Origin: Sphingobacterium olei
Lineage (GTDB): Bacteria > Bacteroidota > Bacteroidia > Sphingobacteriales > Sphingobacteriaceae
Length of the DNA: 64,000 bases
Direction: 5' to 3'
Assembly (NCBI RefSeq): GCF_005048855.1
Contig: NZ_SUME01000003.1
Location: forward strand, 124,001-188,000
How positions within the stretch are numbered: position 1 is the first letter of the stretch; each line of letters starts with the position of its first letter. Positions 57,201 to 64,000 of the stretch are shown one piece after another. The translations under genes and the position numbers were made by a program. A model generated the notes under the pieces. It was not told the DNA's origin and made no database searches. It was given only the letters and a program-made list of their open reading frames with translations.

Positions 57201-57366
57201 TTTCCTGAAGCGGCTTGGTGTTTCTTCAATGGATCTGCAATTTGTGGGTAATAACCTCTATATATGGGATCAGGTGAAAATCTTTGATCCGGAACAAGCC
57301 GCCTGGAATGGGCGTAAATACCCGATACCTTCTACATATTCGGTACAAGTATATATCAACCTTTAG
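54208..57366 (+). CDS. SusC/RagA-type TonB-dependent transporter (locus G)
   Basis: 1052 residues from the ATG at 54208, which begins a clear signal (MKIFQILCLLSFCFSFTTTFAQ); an in-frame TTG at 54178 overlapping the previous gene is rejected. Carboxypeptidase-like domain ('IAGTVVNEDGEPLPNVSIYI'), TonB box and linker 'LDEVVVVGLGASQRKISSVG', plug ('FWVRGIGTFGANSSALVLID', 'SFSILKDASATAVYGVRGAN'), barrel ('FKIRASYGTVGNDRITD', 'YKDVNGDGVINSLDKVPL'), end 'STYSVQVYINL'. A full-length, ordinary SusC. Nothing identifies the substrate, since the locus contains no enzyme. Confidence 0.95.
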   Translation: MKIFQILCLLSFCFSFTTTFAQQPNKLTIAGTVVNEDGEPLPNVSIYIKDKAAAGTSTGNDGKFSISVVYGDRLVFSSVGYDLVEHIAVEATTDLIIELSERSSELDEVVVVGLGASQRKISSVGAITTVDVKQLQSPAPSIANLLGGRAAGVISMQSSGEPGQNIAEFWVRGIGTFGANSSALVLIDGLEGDLNTLDPADIESFSILKDASATAVYGVRGANGVVLVTTKRGLVDRIQITGRANSTLSTLNRLPQYLRAYDYAKLANEASVVRGNSPLYNETEMGIIQYGLDLDMYPDVSWQDEILNNDFWRQSYYASGRGGSEVARYFLSLGGNQETAAYKVDKNSVYSSNVGFNTYNYRINLDLNLTKTTSIFLGSDGFLSKLNQPGIANTDYIWGTQSRLTPVAIPTQYSNNLLPGRGSGDGSSPYVMINRTGRASNEVYKGKATIALNQNLSSVLDGLKFRVQGAYDINSYFRERRSIQPALYEAIGRNYDGSLIMAERVQERSASYDQMTRAYRKYFLESVINYDQQFDEEHRTSALLYYYLSDAKDTKDAKSNLEAIPLRYQGVSSRFTYGFRDTYLLDVNFGYTGSENFQPGRQYGFFPSVALGWVPTSYKFMEETAPWLNYFKIRASYGTVGNDRITDIRFPYLTKVNESSSNVWGIPGVETIHETRIGADNLAWERAIKSNLGIEGKLLNNKIDFVVDFFQDQRNGIFQQRVQVPEYVGVISNPFANVGKMKSSGADGNISYATEVSPNFGFTVRGNFTYSKNIVQNWEQAYMEHAYLENNGYPYNSIRGYQAVGLFKDEDDIKYSPRQTFGAVMPGDIKYKDVNGDGVINSLDKVPLTHSNYPLTMYGIGGEFRYKNLTLGVLFKGTGKTSFFYVGQSMSEKVDDDWYSWEGRTRSVTNGMGYMPFHQGTDGNVLSVVADPANRWIPREYALEHGIDLSLAENPNARFPRLQYGNNSNNSQLSTFWQGDARYLRLQEITLNYHVNPNFLKRLGVSSMDLQFVGNNLYIWDQVKIFDPEQAAWNGRKYPIPSTYSVQVYINL

Positions 57367-57389
57367 TACTACAGACATAAATCAATGAC

Positions 57390-59456
57390 ATGAGAACGTC
57401 AATAATTATAAAAAGAATAACAAAAGCAGTCTTGGTCGTCCAATTGGTCGTGATGGCAACATCCTGCAAAGATTACCTGAATATCGACAATTACTTCGAC
57501 GATGAGTTTAACATTGACTCGGCATTCGTCAACGCGCGTTATATGGAAGCCTATATGTGGGGAGCAGCGGCCATGTTTCCGGATGAATCAAACACAGTCC
57601 GCTATGGCTACACACCGGGACCTATGGCTACGGACGAAGGATTTAACGGACTTACCGGCGGCGGATCTAATAACGTGTATTACGGGATGGATTTTGTGAC
57701 TGGAAATATCAACCCTGACTTTTTTGGGTCCGGTGGCGGCCCGGCAGGCAACCTCAACCAATGGGGCAGATACTACAAAATCATCCGGAAATGTAATCTT
57801 ATCCTACAAAATCTTGATGTGCCGAGAGACCTGACCACTACGGATCGGCTTCGAATCGAAGGGTATACACGCTTTATACGCGCTTATGCCTATTACAATA
57901 TCTTGGTCGATTACGGCCCGGCTATCTTATTAGGTGATGAAGTTGTTGGTACAAACGAATCGCTCGAATACTACGACCGTCCGCGGGCGACCTACGACGA
58001 ATCGATGGACTATACCTGTGAAGAGTTTGAAAAAGCGGCGCAGTTGCTTCCGCGAGAAACAGGCCTTTTGGAGTTCGGACGTCCAACCAGAGGAACCGCA
58101 TTAGCGTTAATCGCCCGGCTCCGGTTGATACATGCCAGTCCGTTGTTTAATGGCGGTCCGGTAGCCAGTTCCTATTTTGGCAACTGGACACGCTCCGCGG
58201 ATGGGGTACACTATGTGTCTCAGCAATACGACGAAAGCCGCTGGGCAGTGGCTGCGGCAACGGCCAAAAGAGTGATGGATCTTGGAATATATAGACTCCA
58301 TACTGTACCGGCAAATGACGAAACTCCCGCCCTGCCTGCAGGCGTTACTTCGGATCCTAATTTCTATGGAACTTATCCCAATGGAGCTTATGGTATTGAC
58401 GCTTTTAGGTCCTATTCGGATATCTTTACAGGAGAAGCAGTGGCTTCCATTAACCCGGAGTTGATCTGGGGTAGAAACACGGGATACCTTGCGGAATTTA
58501 TTGTCCAAGGAACTATGCCGAAAGGGTTGGGTGGATGGAATCGCTTCTGTGTCACTCAGAAGGTGGTCGATGCCTATCTGATGGGTGATGGCCGCACCAA
58601 AGAAGAGGCGCGTGGTGACACCTATTTTGAGACGGTGTCAGATCTTCCTGCCGGTGGAACCTTCAACGATCTCTTTACCGAACAACCTACCTCTTTTTCG
58701 GGATATTCACTCAATGCCGGCGTATTTAAGATGTATGCCAACCGCGAGATGCGGTTCTACGCATCCGTTGGATTCAACGAAGCCTTGTGGCAGGCATTGT
58801 CGAGTACTACGGTCAATACCTATACGGCAAAATATTACTACCAGAACGCCGATGGTCGGGGTGGGGTAAGTGCGACATCGCCCGATTATCCTATTACGGG
58901 ATATGTCCTCAAAAAACTCAACCACCCTTACGATGCCATTAGTGGTACGGGAGCACGACGCATCCCAAAAGCCTATGCTATCATCCGGTATGCTGAAATC
59001 CTGCTGTCGTATGCAGAGGCACTTAACAATTTGACCGGTAGCCATACCGTACAATTGGGTGAGCAAACATATACCGTTTCACGTGACGTAGAAGCGATTA
59101 AAAATGCTTTTAACCCTGTCCGTTATCGTGCGGGATTGCCTGGACTAAGTGTCAGCCAGATCAACAATGCGGGTGAGGTACAGAAACAAATCGAACGTGA
59201 GCGCATGGTTGAATTTTTGTGGGAAAACAGACGCTTCTACGATGTGCGCCGTTGGGGACTTTATGAAGAGACCGAACGTGAACCGATACGCGGTATGAAT
59301 CCGGATGGAGCTACCAGAGAAACATATTACCAACGCGTCATCCCGGGTACATCATCATTCCTGACACGGGTAGTCAACAAAAAGTTTGTATGGGTACCTA
59401 TACCACGTGCCGAAATGAGAAGGTTACCTTCTCTCGATCAGAATCCGGGCTACTAG
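57390..59456 (+). CDS. SusD/RagB-family lipoprotein (locus G)
   Basis: 688 residues; lipobox ATSC. SusD features: 'RIEGYTRFIRAYAYYNILVD' near 154-173, 'RGTALALIARLRLIHASPLF' near 234-253, 'YAIIRYAEILLSYAEALNNL' near 528-547 and the C-terminal 'QIERERMVEFLWENRRFYDV' near 596-615, the family signature. It is longer than average. It is the lid of the adjacent SusC. A 128-base gap with a weak stem-loop (ATCCC 59474-59478 / GGGAT 59489-59493) separates it from the next gene. Confidence 0.95.
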   Translation: MRTSIIIKRITKAVLVVQLVVMATSCKDYLNIDNYFDDEFNIDSAFVNARYMEAYMWGAAAMFPDESNTVRYGYTPGPMATDEGFNGLTGGGSNNVYYGMDFVTGNINPDFFGSGGGPAGNLNQWGRYYKIIRKCNLILQNLDVPRDLTTTDRLRIEGYTRFIRAYAYYNILVDYGPAILLGDEVVGTNESLEYYDRPRATYDESMDYTCEEFEKAAQLLPRETGLLEFGRPTRGTALALIARLRLIHASPLFNGGPVASSYFGNWTRSADGVHYVSQQYDESRWAVAAATAKRVMDLGIYRLHTVPANDETPALPAGVTSDPNFYGTYPNGAYGIDAFRSYSDIFTGEAVASINPELIWGRNTGYLAEFIVQGTMPKGLGGWNRFCVTQKVVDAYLMGDGRTKEEARGDTYFETVSDLPAGGTFNDLFTEQPTSFSGYSLNAGVFKMYANREMRFYASVGFNEALWQALSSTTVNTYTAKYYYQNADGRGGVSATSPDYPITGYVLKKLNHPYDAISGTGARRIPKAYAIIRYAEILLSYAEALNNLTGSHTVQLGEQTYTVSRDVEAIKNAFNPVRYRAGLPGLSVSQINNAGEVQKQIERERMVEFLWENRRFYDVRRWGLYEETEREPIRGMNPDGATRETYYQRVIPGTSSFLTRVVNKKFVWVPIPRAEMRRLPSLDQNPGY

Positions 59457-59584
59457 CATATAAAATAAACGAGATCCCTCCCATCGTCGGGATGATAAAA
59501 ACGATATTTGACATCTTTATTAGAAACCTTCGTCATAGATACAATTGAACATAAGTTTATTTAATAAAGACAAAAAACAAACAG

Positions 59585-60484
59585 ATGAAACGAAGTTATA
59601 TAGCAATATTTGCACTTATTGCGGTGCTCTCCTCGTGCAAAGACAATGAATTGTTCGAGAAGGAAATGTACAAAAATGTGGTGGCTTTGATTAGCAGTGA
59701 CTACCATAACACCTTTCAGGAGGTCGTTCACTTGACAGGTGAGGAAGAGATCATTGGGTATATTGCCGCCTCTACCGGAGGTACACATGCTCCGGAAAAG
59801 AACCTGGTTATCGGGTTGGAAGAAGATCCGGAACCTTTAGCAAAGTACAACTGGTCGCTTTATGATGCGGATGAAAGGTTGTATGCCAAACTGTTGCCAG
59901 AGGACAAGTATGAGATTGTCGATTACAAGATCCAGATCGATGCGGGCGAACGCACAGGAAGGGCGATGATTAAACTGCGTCCGGATGGTTTATCTCCGGA
60001 TTCAACTTATTTTATTGGATTAAGGGCAACCGATATCTCGGGAGGTGTTGAAATCAATGAGAAGAAAAATACAATGCTTTTTCAGGTACTCATTAAGAAT
60101 GATTATGCTTCTCAGGCTGAAAATTCTTTATATACCATGACCGGGTTGCTAAACGAAATGGCGACAGCGGCAAATAAGCAGCTCTTTCCACTTACCTACA
60201 ACAGCGTTCGGATGATTGCGGGTAACGAAACTTTCCAGTCGACTGAAGCGTCTATTGCTAGGACGTCCATTATATTGGAGGTGGATGAGGACAACAAGAT
60301 ATCTATCAAGCCGTATAAGGATATACAGGTCACTCAATTGAACAACGACCCTTTGTATCCGAATATATTTCGGGTCGAAGAGGCGTTTGGAAGAAAGACC
60401 AACGTATTTCTGTTAAAATATGAGTACACGATTGGTGGTGTTACAAATGTTATACAAGAACGTGTAGAAATGCAAGTAAGGTAG
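59585..60484 (+). CDS. Surface lipoprotein, DUF1735/DUF4361-like accessory protein
   Basis: 299 residues; lipobox LSSC after MKRSYIAIFALIAV. The N-terminal ~150 residues are a beta-sandwich resembling DUF1735 (BT_3987-type N-terminal) domains ('LFEKEMYKNVVALISSD', 'YKIQIDAGERTGRAMIKLRP', 'STYFIGLRATDI'). The second half, beginning 'LYTMTGLLNEM' and ending 'YEYTIGGVTNVIQERVEM', is a lipocalin/DUF4361-like beta domain. Proteins of this type occupy the SusE/SusF place in many loci and bind glycans at the surface; none has a catalytic role. Domain names are from pattern recognition only. Confidence 0.7.
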   Translation: MKRSYIAIFALIAVLSSCKDNELFEKEMYKNVVALISSDYHNTFQEVVHLTGEEEIIGYIAASTGGTHAPEKNLVIGLEEDPEPLAKYNWSLYDADERLYAKLLPEDKYEIVDYKIQIDAGERTGRAMIKLRPDGLSPDSTYFIGLRATDISGGVEINEKKNTMLFQVLIKNDYASQAENSLYTMTGLLNEMATAANKQLFPLTYNSVRMIAGNETFQSTEASIARTSIILEVDEDNKISIKPYKDIQVTQLNNDPLYPNIFRVEEAFGRKTNVFLLKYEYTIGGVTNVIQERVEMQVR

Positions 60485-60513
60485 GGAGTTACAACAATAT
60501 TAATGTCATAACG

Positions 60514-61782
60514 ATGAAAATAAATTATTACGCAAATTTTAGGGAAGTTTCAGGAATGCTTGTAGGGGTATTTTTCTTGAGCTTTTTGGTGTTTTTTTCT
60601 TCCTGTAGTAAAGAAAATGATGGAAGTACTCATTTTGAATTGAAAGATAATCCGAGCAGTCTGACTGCATCTTCCCAAGGGATATCCGAGATCTTTACTG
60701 TGCAGTCTTCAGGAACATGGAGAGTGGAACCTTTGCGCAACGAAAAATGGATAAAGATTGAGCCTAGCGAAGGGAATGGGTCAGGGACATTTACGGTCAC
60801 TGTCGACAGAAACACGACCATGGAAGCACGTCAATCTGTTCTAACGTTTGTTGTGGACGGAAAAATACAAAATAATGTATTACGGATCGAGCAAGAAGCA
60901 CGTAGTATAAATAATGGAGATGACGATCCTTATGTCAATCTGGATGGCTTGTCAAGTTTAGAAGCTCCTGAAGAAGGGCTCTATGGGCGATATGTTGTCC
61001 GGTCGACAGGAGATTGGAAAGTAGAAATACTTGAAGGTGCGGATTGGTTGAACATTGAACCGAAGGAAGGTCGCTTCGACACCGGGGTGACCCTGAGTGT
61101 AGGCGCAAATGCAACCCCCGAAGTGCGAAAAGCAACGTTAGTCTTCTACCTGAACGACGAACAAGCACCCGGTGTATTTGAGGTTAATCAGCAAGGAATG
61201 GAAGTCGTTCTATTTGAAGATTTTAATTGGTTGAACTATGGAAATGCTGTTTTTTATACGACCACCGGTGAAAGAAGAATGGATAGTTGGAGTGCTGCTG
61301 AATTGGAAAGGGGATGGAGTCATTACCAACTAGATCCGACCGGAGTGTCTTCGACATATGCCCGTCCGGGATTTTTAAAATTAGGACGGACGAACTACGG
61401 GGGAGACATCCTCAGTCCAAAGCTGTCAGCTGTGGAGGGTACACAGAATCTGCAAGTATCCTTTAAAGCTGTACCTTACAAGACCGCTACAGGTGCTCAA
61501 GATGTTACTCTCCTTAAGGTTGGTGTCACCGGCCCCGGTACAGTCAATGTTAGTGAGTTTAATATTAACAATTGGCCAGACTACGACTTAGACCCGAACT
61601 GTACAGAAATTTGGAAGGTTCCTGAAACGACCCGAACGTTCACGATTACAGGTGCTACCGCCGACACCCAAATATGGTTTTTGGGTGGTGCTTATAATTT
61701 GAGTGCAGGGAGTGACTGGCAGGGGGTGCGAAATGTAAACCGTATATTCTTGGATGACATTCTTGTAGCAGTCAAGAAATAA
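60514..61782 (+). CDS. BACON-domain surface lipoprotein
   Basis: 422 residues; lipobox FSSC near 30 after a longer-than-usual N-terminus, so the ATG at codon 15 is a possible alternative start. Two BACON domains (about 43-130 and 140-230), each with the 'SSGTWRVEPL..WIKIEPSEG' and 'STGDWKVEILEGADWLNIEP' pattern and a final strand with Q (LRIEQEA, FEVNQQG). The last ~190 residues are a beta-jellyroll-like domain ('RPGFLKLGRTNYGGDILSPK', 'NRIFLDDILVAV') of carbohydrate-binding appearance. BACON domains act as spacers that hold binding or catalytic parts away from the membrane. It is the last gene of locus G, before a 24-bp perfect hairpin. Confidence 0.88.
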   Translation: MKINYYANFREVSGMLVGVFFLSFLVFFSSCSKENDGSTHFELKDNPSSLTASSQGISEIFTVQSSGTWRVEPLRNEKWIKIEPSEGNGSGTFTVTVDRNTTMEARQSVLTFVVDGKIQNNVLRIEQEARSINNGDDDPYVNLDGLSSLEAPEEGLYGRYVVRSTGDWKVEILEGADWLNIEPKEGRFDTGVTLSVGANATPEVRKATLVFYLNDEQAPGVFEVNQQGMEVVLFEDFNWLNYGNAVFYTTTGERRMDSWSAAELERGWSHYQLDPTGVSSTYARPGFLKLGRTNYGGDILSPKLSAVEGTQNLQVSFKAVPYKTATGAQDVTLLKVGVTGPGTVNVSEFNINNWPDYDLDPNCTEIWKVPETTRTFTITGATADTQIWFLGGAYNLSAGSDWQGVRNVNRIFLDDILVAVKK

Positions 61783-61792
61783 TCTGAACACA

Positions 61793-61845
61793 ATAGTAAA
61801 CTAGTAGGCCACGATTTTTTGAATCGTGGCCTACTAGTTTACTAT
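61793..61845. terminator. Perfect 24-bp hairpin between convergent genes
   Basis: Arms 61793-61816 and 61822-61845 are perfectly complementary (ends ATAGTAAACTAGTAGG... / ...CCTACTAGTTTACTAT) with a five-base loop. No T-run on either side. Its position between the BACON and FKBP genes suggests two-way termination. Confidence 0.8.
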
Positions 61846-61864
61846 CTACAGATATTTTGAAGTA

Positions 61865-62503
61865 CTATTTAATATCTACAACTTCAATGGTGAAATCTAA
61901 CGGAGAATTCGCCGGGATAGTTACTTGACCTTGCTCATCCTTTTTTTCCGTGGCGTCATAGGCGAGTGGTGAAGACGTGACAAATCTAATCTTAGCACCT
62001 TTTTGTAGTCCATTAGGTGTTATTCCACCAACTTTATATTCAGTGCCATTGATCTTAATAGCCATTGGGATAAAGGCAAGTTGCCAAGCTGGAATGACCT
62101 CTGCTAAACTAAACGAGGCCGTTTTTCCCTCCTCAGTCTTATCAAATACAGTTCCATTTAATAGTCGTCCCGTGTATTTGACCGTTATGGTAGGAGCAAT
62201 TAAATAACCATTATTACCAAAAGAATAGGTATAAGAGTTTTCTTCGCCCCATTCCGATACATCATACCAGATACCCAGCGAATCAATCAACGTTGCCTCC
62301 GGAAGATTTGTAGATACATATTCCGCAAGTATTGGAGCTTGAGCTGCTATTATGCCGTCAACTCTAGCTTTTTCAATGGAGTCCTTAATACGTTGCTCTT
62401 CCTGTAATTTGTCCATATCAAAATCATTGTCCTTCATACAGGCCGTAAAAATTGTGGTTGTAATAGCGAAAGCAACTAATAATAGTTTAAATAAATTTTT
62501 CAT
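61865..62503 (-). CDS. FKBP-type peptidyl-prolyl isomerase lipoprotein
   Basis: 212 residues from the ATG whose first base is 62503 (MKNLFKLLLVAFAITTTIFTAC, lipobox FTAC); the longer frame to 62548 would bury the signal. A charged coiled-coil-like segment (about 26-50) is followed by an FKBP domain at about 90-212: 'ITVKYTGRLLNGTVFDKTEE' with the family's V-x-Y-x-G-x-L-x-x-G-x-x-F-D pattern, 'IPAWQLAFIPMAI', 'GAKIRFVTSSPLAYDA' and 'IPANSPLDFTIEVVDI'. The 'W..' and 'Y..' pocket residues are conserved. It likely assists folding of exported proteins in the periplasm. A paralogue lies just upstream. Confidence 0.9.
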   Translation of the reverse strand: MKNLFKLLLVAFAITTTIFTACMKDNDFDMDKLQEEQRIKDSIEKARVDGIIAAQAPILAEYVSTNLPEATLIDSLGIWYDVSEWGEENSYTYSFGNNGYLIAPTITVKYTGRLLNGTVFDKTEEGKTASFSLAEVIPAWQLAFIPMAIKINGTEYKVGGITPNGLQKGAKIRFVTSSPLAYDATEKKDEQGQVTIPANSPLDFTIEVVDIK

Positions 62504-62627
62504 TTGTATTGTTTTGTTAAACATAATAATAAATGTCTGCCTCATCATTTTGTTTCATCAAAATTTTTAACATGTAAATAGGGTTAGATGTGCACGGAAT
62601 TGAGGCAGTCGGGGTTTAAGCTAAAAA

Positions 62628-62656
62628 AAAGCGCCAACATTATTTGTTGACGCTTT
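62628..62656 (-). terminator. Intrinsic terminator of the upstream FKBP gene
   Basis: Stem AAAGCGCCAACA (62628-62639) / TGTTGACGCTTT (62645-62656), one mismatch; read on the minus strand it ends in an eight-T run. It lies 18 bases after the stop of the 62674-63318 gene, so the two FKBP genes are largely separate units. Confidence 0.88.
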
Positions 62657-62673
62657 CTGTGTACTTAATTGTT

Positions 62674-63318
62674 TTATTGAATAGATAATACCTCAAACTC
62701 ATACACTAATGGTGAGTTAGCAGGAATTTTGTCTGTTTTAGTCGCTCCATATGCCCAAGGAGATGGACTGATCACTCGGATTATACTTCCTTTTTTTAAG
62801 CCGTCTTTCGTTAAACCGGCCTGAATAATTGGGTCACCATTTAATTTTATAGAGTATGGAATAAATGATATTGCCCAAGCACTATTAATAATTTTGGAAG
62901 TTTGATTAAAATCATAATCACTACCTGTCAAATCCGATTCAACCACGGTGCCATCTAATAGTTTAGCTGTATATTTGAGTTTAACCTTTGGATAGATCAC
63001 TTGACGTGAAGAATTCAATTTATATTCATAAGAATCATCCGTTGGTTCACTTACGATTTCATACCACAATCCTCTTTTAATGGTTTTATCTAAAACTTGA
63101 TAGCGGTATTTAAGCGTGTCTTCTTGAGGTGTATCAAAGTTGGCAAGTGCATATTCCTTAATTTTTACTGCCTCAGCACTGAAAATGTTGTCTAACTCTT
63201 GTTCTTGTTGTCTGATCTTTTCTCTTTCCGCTTCATAATCATAATCGTCGTTGTTACATGCTACAAAAGTCGTCGCAACAATTGCTAGAGCAAATAGTGG
63301 ATTTAATAGTTTTTTCAT
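62674..63318 (-). CDS. FKBP-type peptidyl-prolyl isomerase lipoprotein (second)
   Basis: 214 residues; lipobox FVAC after MKKLLNPLFALAIVATT. A charged coiled-coil-like segment (about 24-50, rich in E, R and Q) precedes the FKBP domain: 'VKLKYTAKLLDGTVVESDLT' (FD of the classic motif replaced by VE), 'INSAWAISFIPYSI', 'GSIIRVISPSPWAYGA' and 'IPANSPLVYEFEVLSI'. The substituted Phe-Asp pair could lower isomerase activity, leaving a chaperone role. It is a tandem paralogue of the gene at 61865, each with its own hairpin end. Confidence 0.9.
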   Translation of the reverse strand: MKKLLNPLFALAIVATTFVACNNDDYDYEAEREKIRQQEQELDNIFSAEAVKIKEYALANFDTPQEDTLKYRYQVLDKTIKRGLWYEIVSEPTDDSYEYKLNSSRQVIYPKVKLKYTAKLLDGTVVESDLTGSDYDFNQTSKIINSAWAISFIPYSIKLNGDPIIQAGLTKDGLKKGSIIRVISPSPWAYGATKTDKIPANSPLVYEFEVLSIQ

Positions 63319-63488
63319 ATTTGTTGTATCATTAATATAGCTTTAAAACGATCTTAGGATCTTAATGCTACACATAATTTTGTTAAAATTATAAAATTTT
63401 TAACAAATCTTTAATACTTAGGTACTTTTGTTTGGGGTTTAATACATTAAATTCGGTGTCAAGTATCAGCGCCACTGGAAAAATCATG

Positions 63489-63539
63489 CTGTTTGACCTG
63501 TCAACAGCGTCGCGAGCATATGGTATTTGCCACGACGCT
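63489..63539. other. Two adjacent small hairpins upstream of the CBS gene
   Basis: CTGTTTGAC / GTCAACAG (63489-63507, two-base loop plus a bulge) abuts AGCGTCG / CGACGCT (63506-63539). They lie in the 375-base divergent gap 63319-63693, which otherwise shows no gene. No promoter is clear: TATCTTTA at 63619-63626 is only a weak -7 match. Confidence 0.4.
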
Positions 63540-63693
63540 TCGTAACGGCAGGCTGATTCCGTAATGCTACAGCAAAAGGCAGAAAAAAGGTTTTATTTTT
63601 TATTCCGCTAAAAAAAGTTATCTTTAATAAACTTATTCATATAATGGCCAATTTGTTGGTGCCTACTCATCAACAACATAAAAACTAATTTAG

Positions 63694-64000
63694 ATGAAAA
63701 CCGTAAAACACATTCTCCAGGGTAAATCGTCTGTTATTCACGCTGTGAGCCAAAACACATTGGTTTTGGATGCTTTGCAAATGATGATGGAAAAAAACAT
63801 CAGTGCATTGTTGATTGTTGAAAATGATGCGTTAGTTGGTATCTTTACCGAGCGTGACTATGCCCGAAAAATTATTTTGCAGGGGAAATCATCCAAAGAC
63901 ACACCTATTCATGTTGTCATGACACATAATCCACGTACCATTACGACTGAAGAAAAAATTGAAAGTTGTATGGAACTGATGACGACCAATCATTTTAGGC
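63694..64000 (+). CDS. CBS-domain protein, 5' part only
   Basis: Starts at the ATG at 63694 and runs open to the window edge (102 codons seen). Translation begins MKTVKHILQGKSSVIHAVSQ and contains one full CBS motif ('VLDALQMMMEKNISALLIVE', 'LVGIFTERDYARKIIL') and the start of a second ('VMTHNPRTITTEEKIESCME', 'LMTTNHFR'). Tandem CBS pairs bind adenine nucleotides. Small stand-alone CBS proteins with the 'GIFTERDYARK' motif are common in bacteria; their target is usually unknown. No signal peptide, so cytoplasmic. Confidence 0.92.
   Translation, partial: MKTVKHILQGKSSVIHAVSQNTLVLDALQMMMEKNISALLIVENDALVGIFTERDYARKIILQGKSSKDTPIHVVMTHNPRTITTEEKIESCMELMTTNHFR

Overview
The window is chromosomal DNA from a Bacteroidota bacterium, most likely a Sphingobacteriales member (Sphingobacterium/Pedobacter-like); this lineage call is inference. 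The evidence is five SusC/SusD outer-membrane pairs, many Bacteroidota lipoprotein signals (hydrophobic stretch ending in S/A-C), type IX secretion (T9SS) parts (a CHU_C-terminated giant protein, PorP/SprF, GldB), TAnnTTTG-type promoters, and a DUF6377 membrane regulator. Most of the window is glycan-uptake and pectin-degradation machinery.

Layout. (A) 1-5140: the end of a SusC, its SusD, a strong terminator, and a GntR-type regulator with a sugar-binding-protein-like effector domain. (B) 5990-15535: five tightly packed enzyme genes: a five-bladed propeller glycosidase-like protein, a GH28 polygalacturonase, a DUF4450/six-hairpin protein, a six-hairpin lipoprotein of unknown specificity and a GH105 unsaturated-uronyl hydrolase. 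(C) 15809-23823: a 2377-residue pectate lyase with four LamG modules and a T9SS type-B tail, followed by its probable PorP/SprF partner. (D) 24055-39080: a seven-gene set FAS1 - SusC - SusD - FAS1 - FAS1 - SusC - SusD. (E) 39373-45687: SusC - SusD - GH105. (F) 45726-49944: DUF4136 lipoprotein, NadE and an outer-membrane barrel on the minus strand, with gldB divergent. (G) 50247-61782: a DUF6377 regulator, then an IPT/NHL lipoprotein, SusC, SusD and two further surface lipoproteins, with no enzyme. (H) 61865-63318: two FKBP-type prolyl isomerase lipoproteins on the minus strand. (I) 63694 to the end: the start of a CBS-domain protein.

How it works together (inference). B to E look like one dispersed pectin/rhamnogalacturonan utilisation system. 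Secreted pectate lyase and polygalacturonase cut the backbone, SusC/D pairs and FAS1 lipoproteins bind and import oligosaccharides, and GH105 enzymes remove the unsaturated uronic acid that lyases leave. All four operons share the same promoter architecture: a CAGGA-N5-CAGGA direct repeat (10-bp period) followed 27-28 bp later by a TAnnTTTG-like -7 element. That suggests one activator, probably AraC/HTCS-type and encoded outside the window. A and G lack the motif where it can be checked.

The two long non-coding stretches (5141-5989 and 51966-52856) each carry a copy of a mosaic repeat. Its hairpin has a conserved loop and a stem that differs between copies by compensatory changes. It is the best candidate here for an undescribed structured element. 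No tRNA, rRNA, CRISPR array or transposase was seen.
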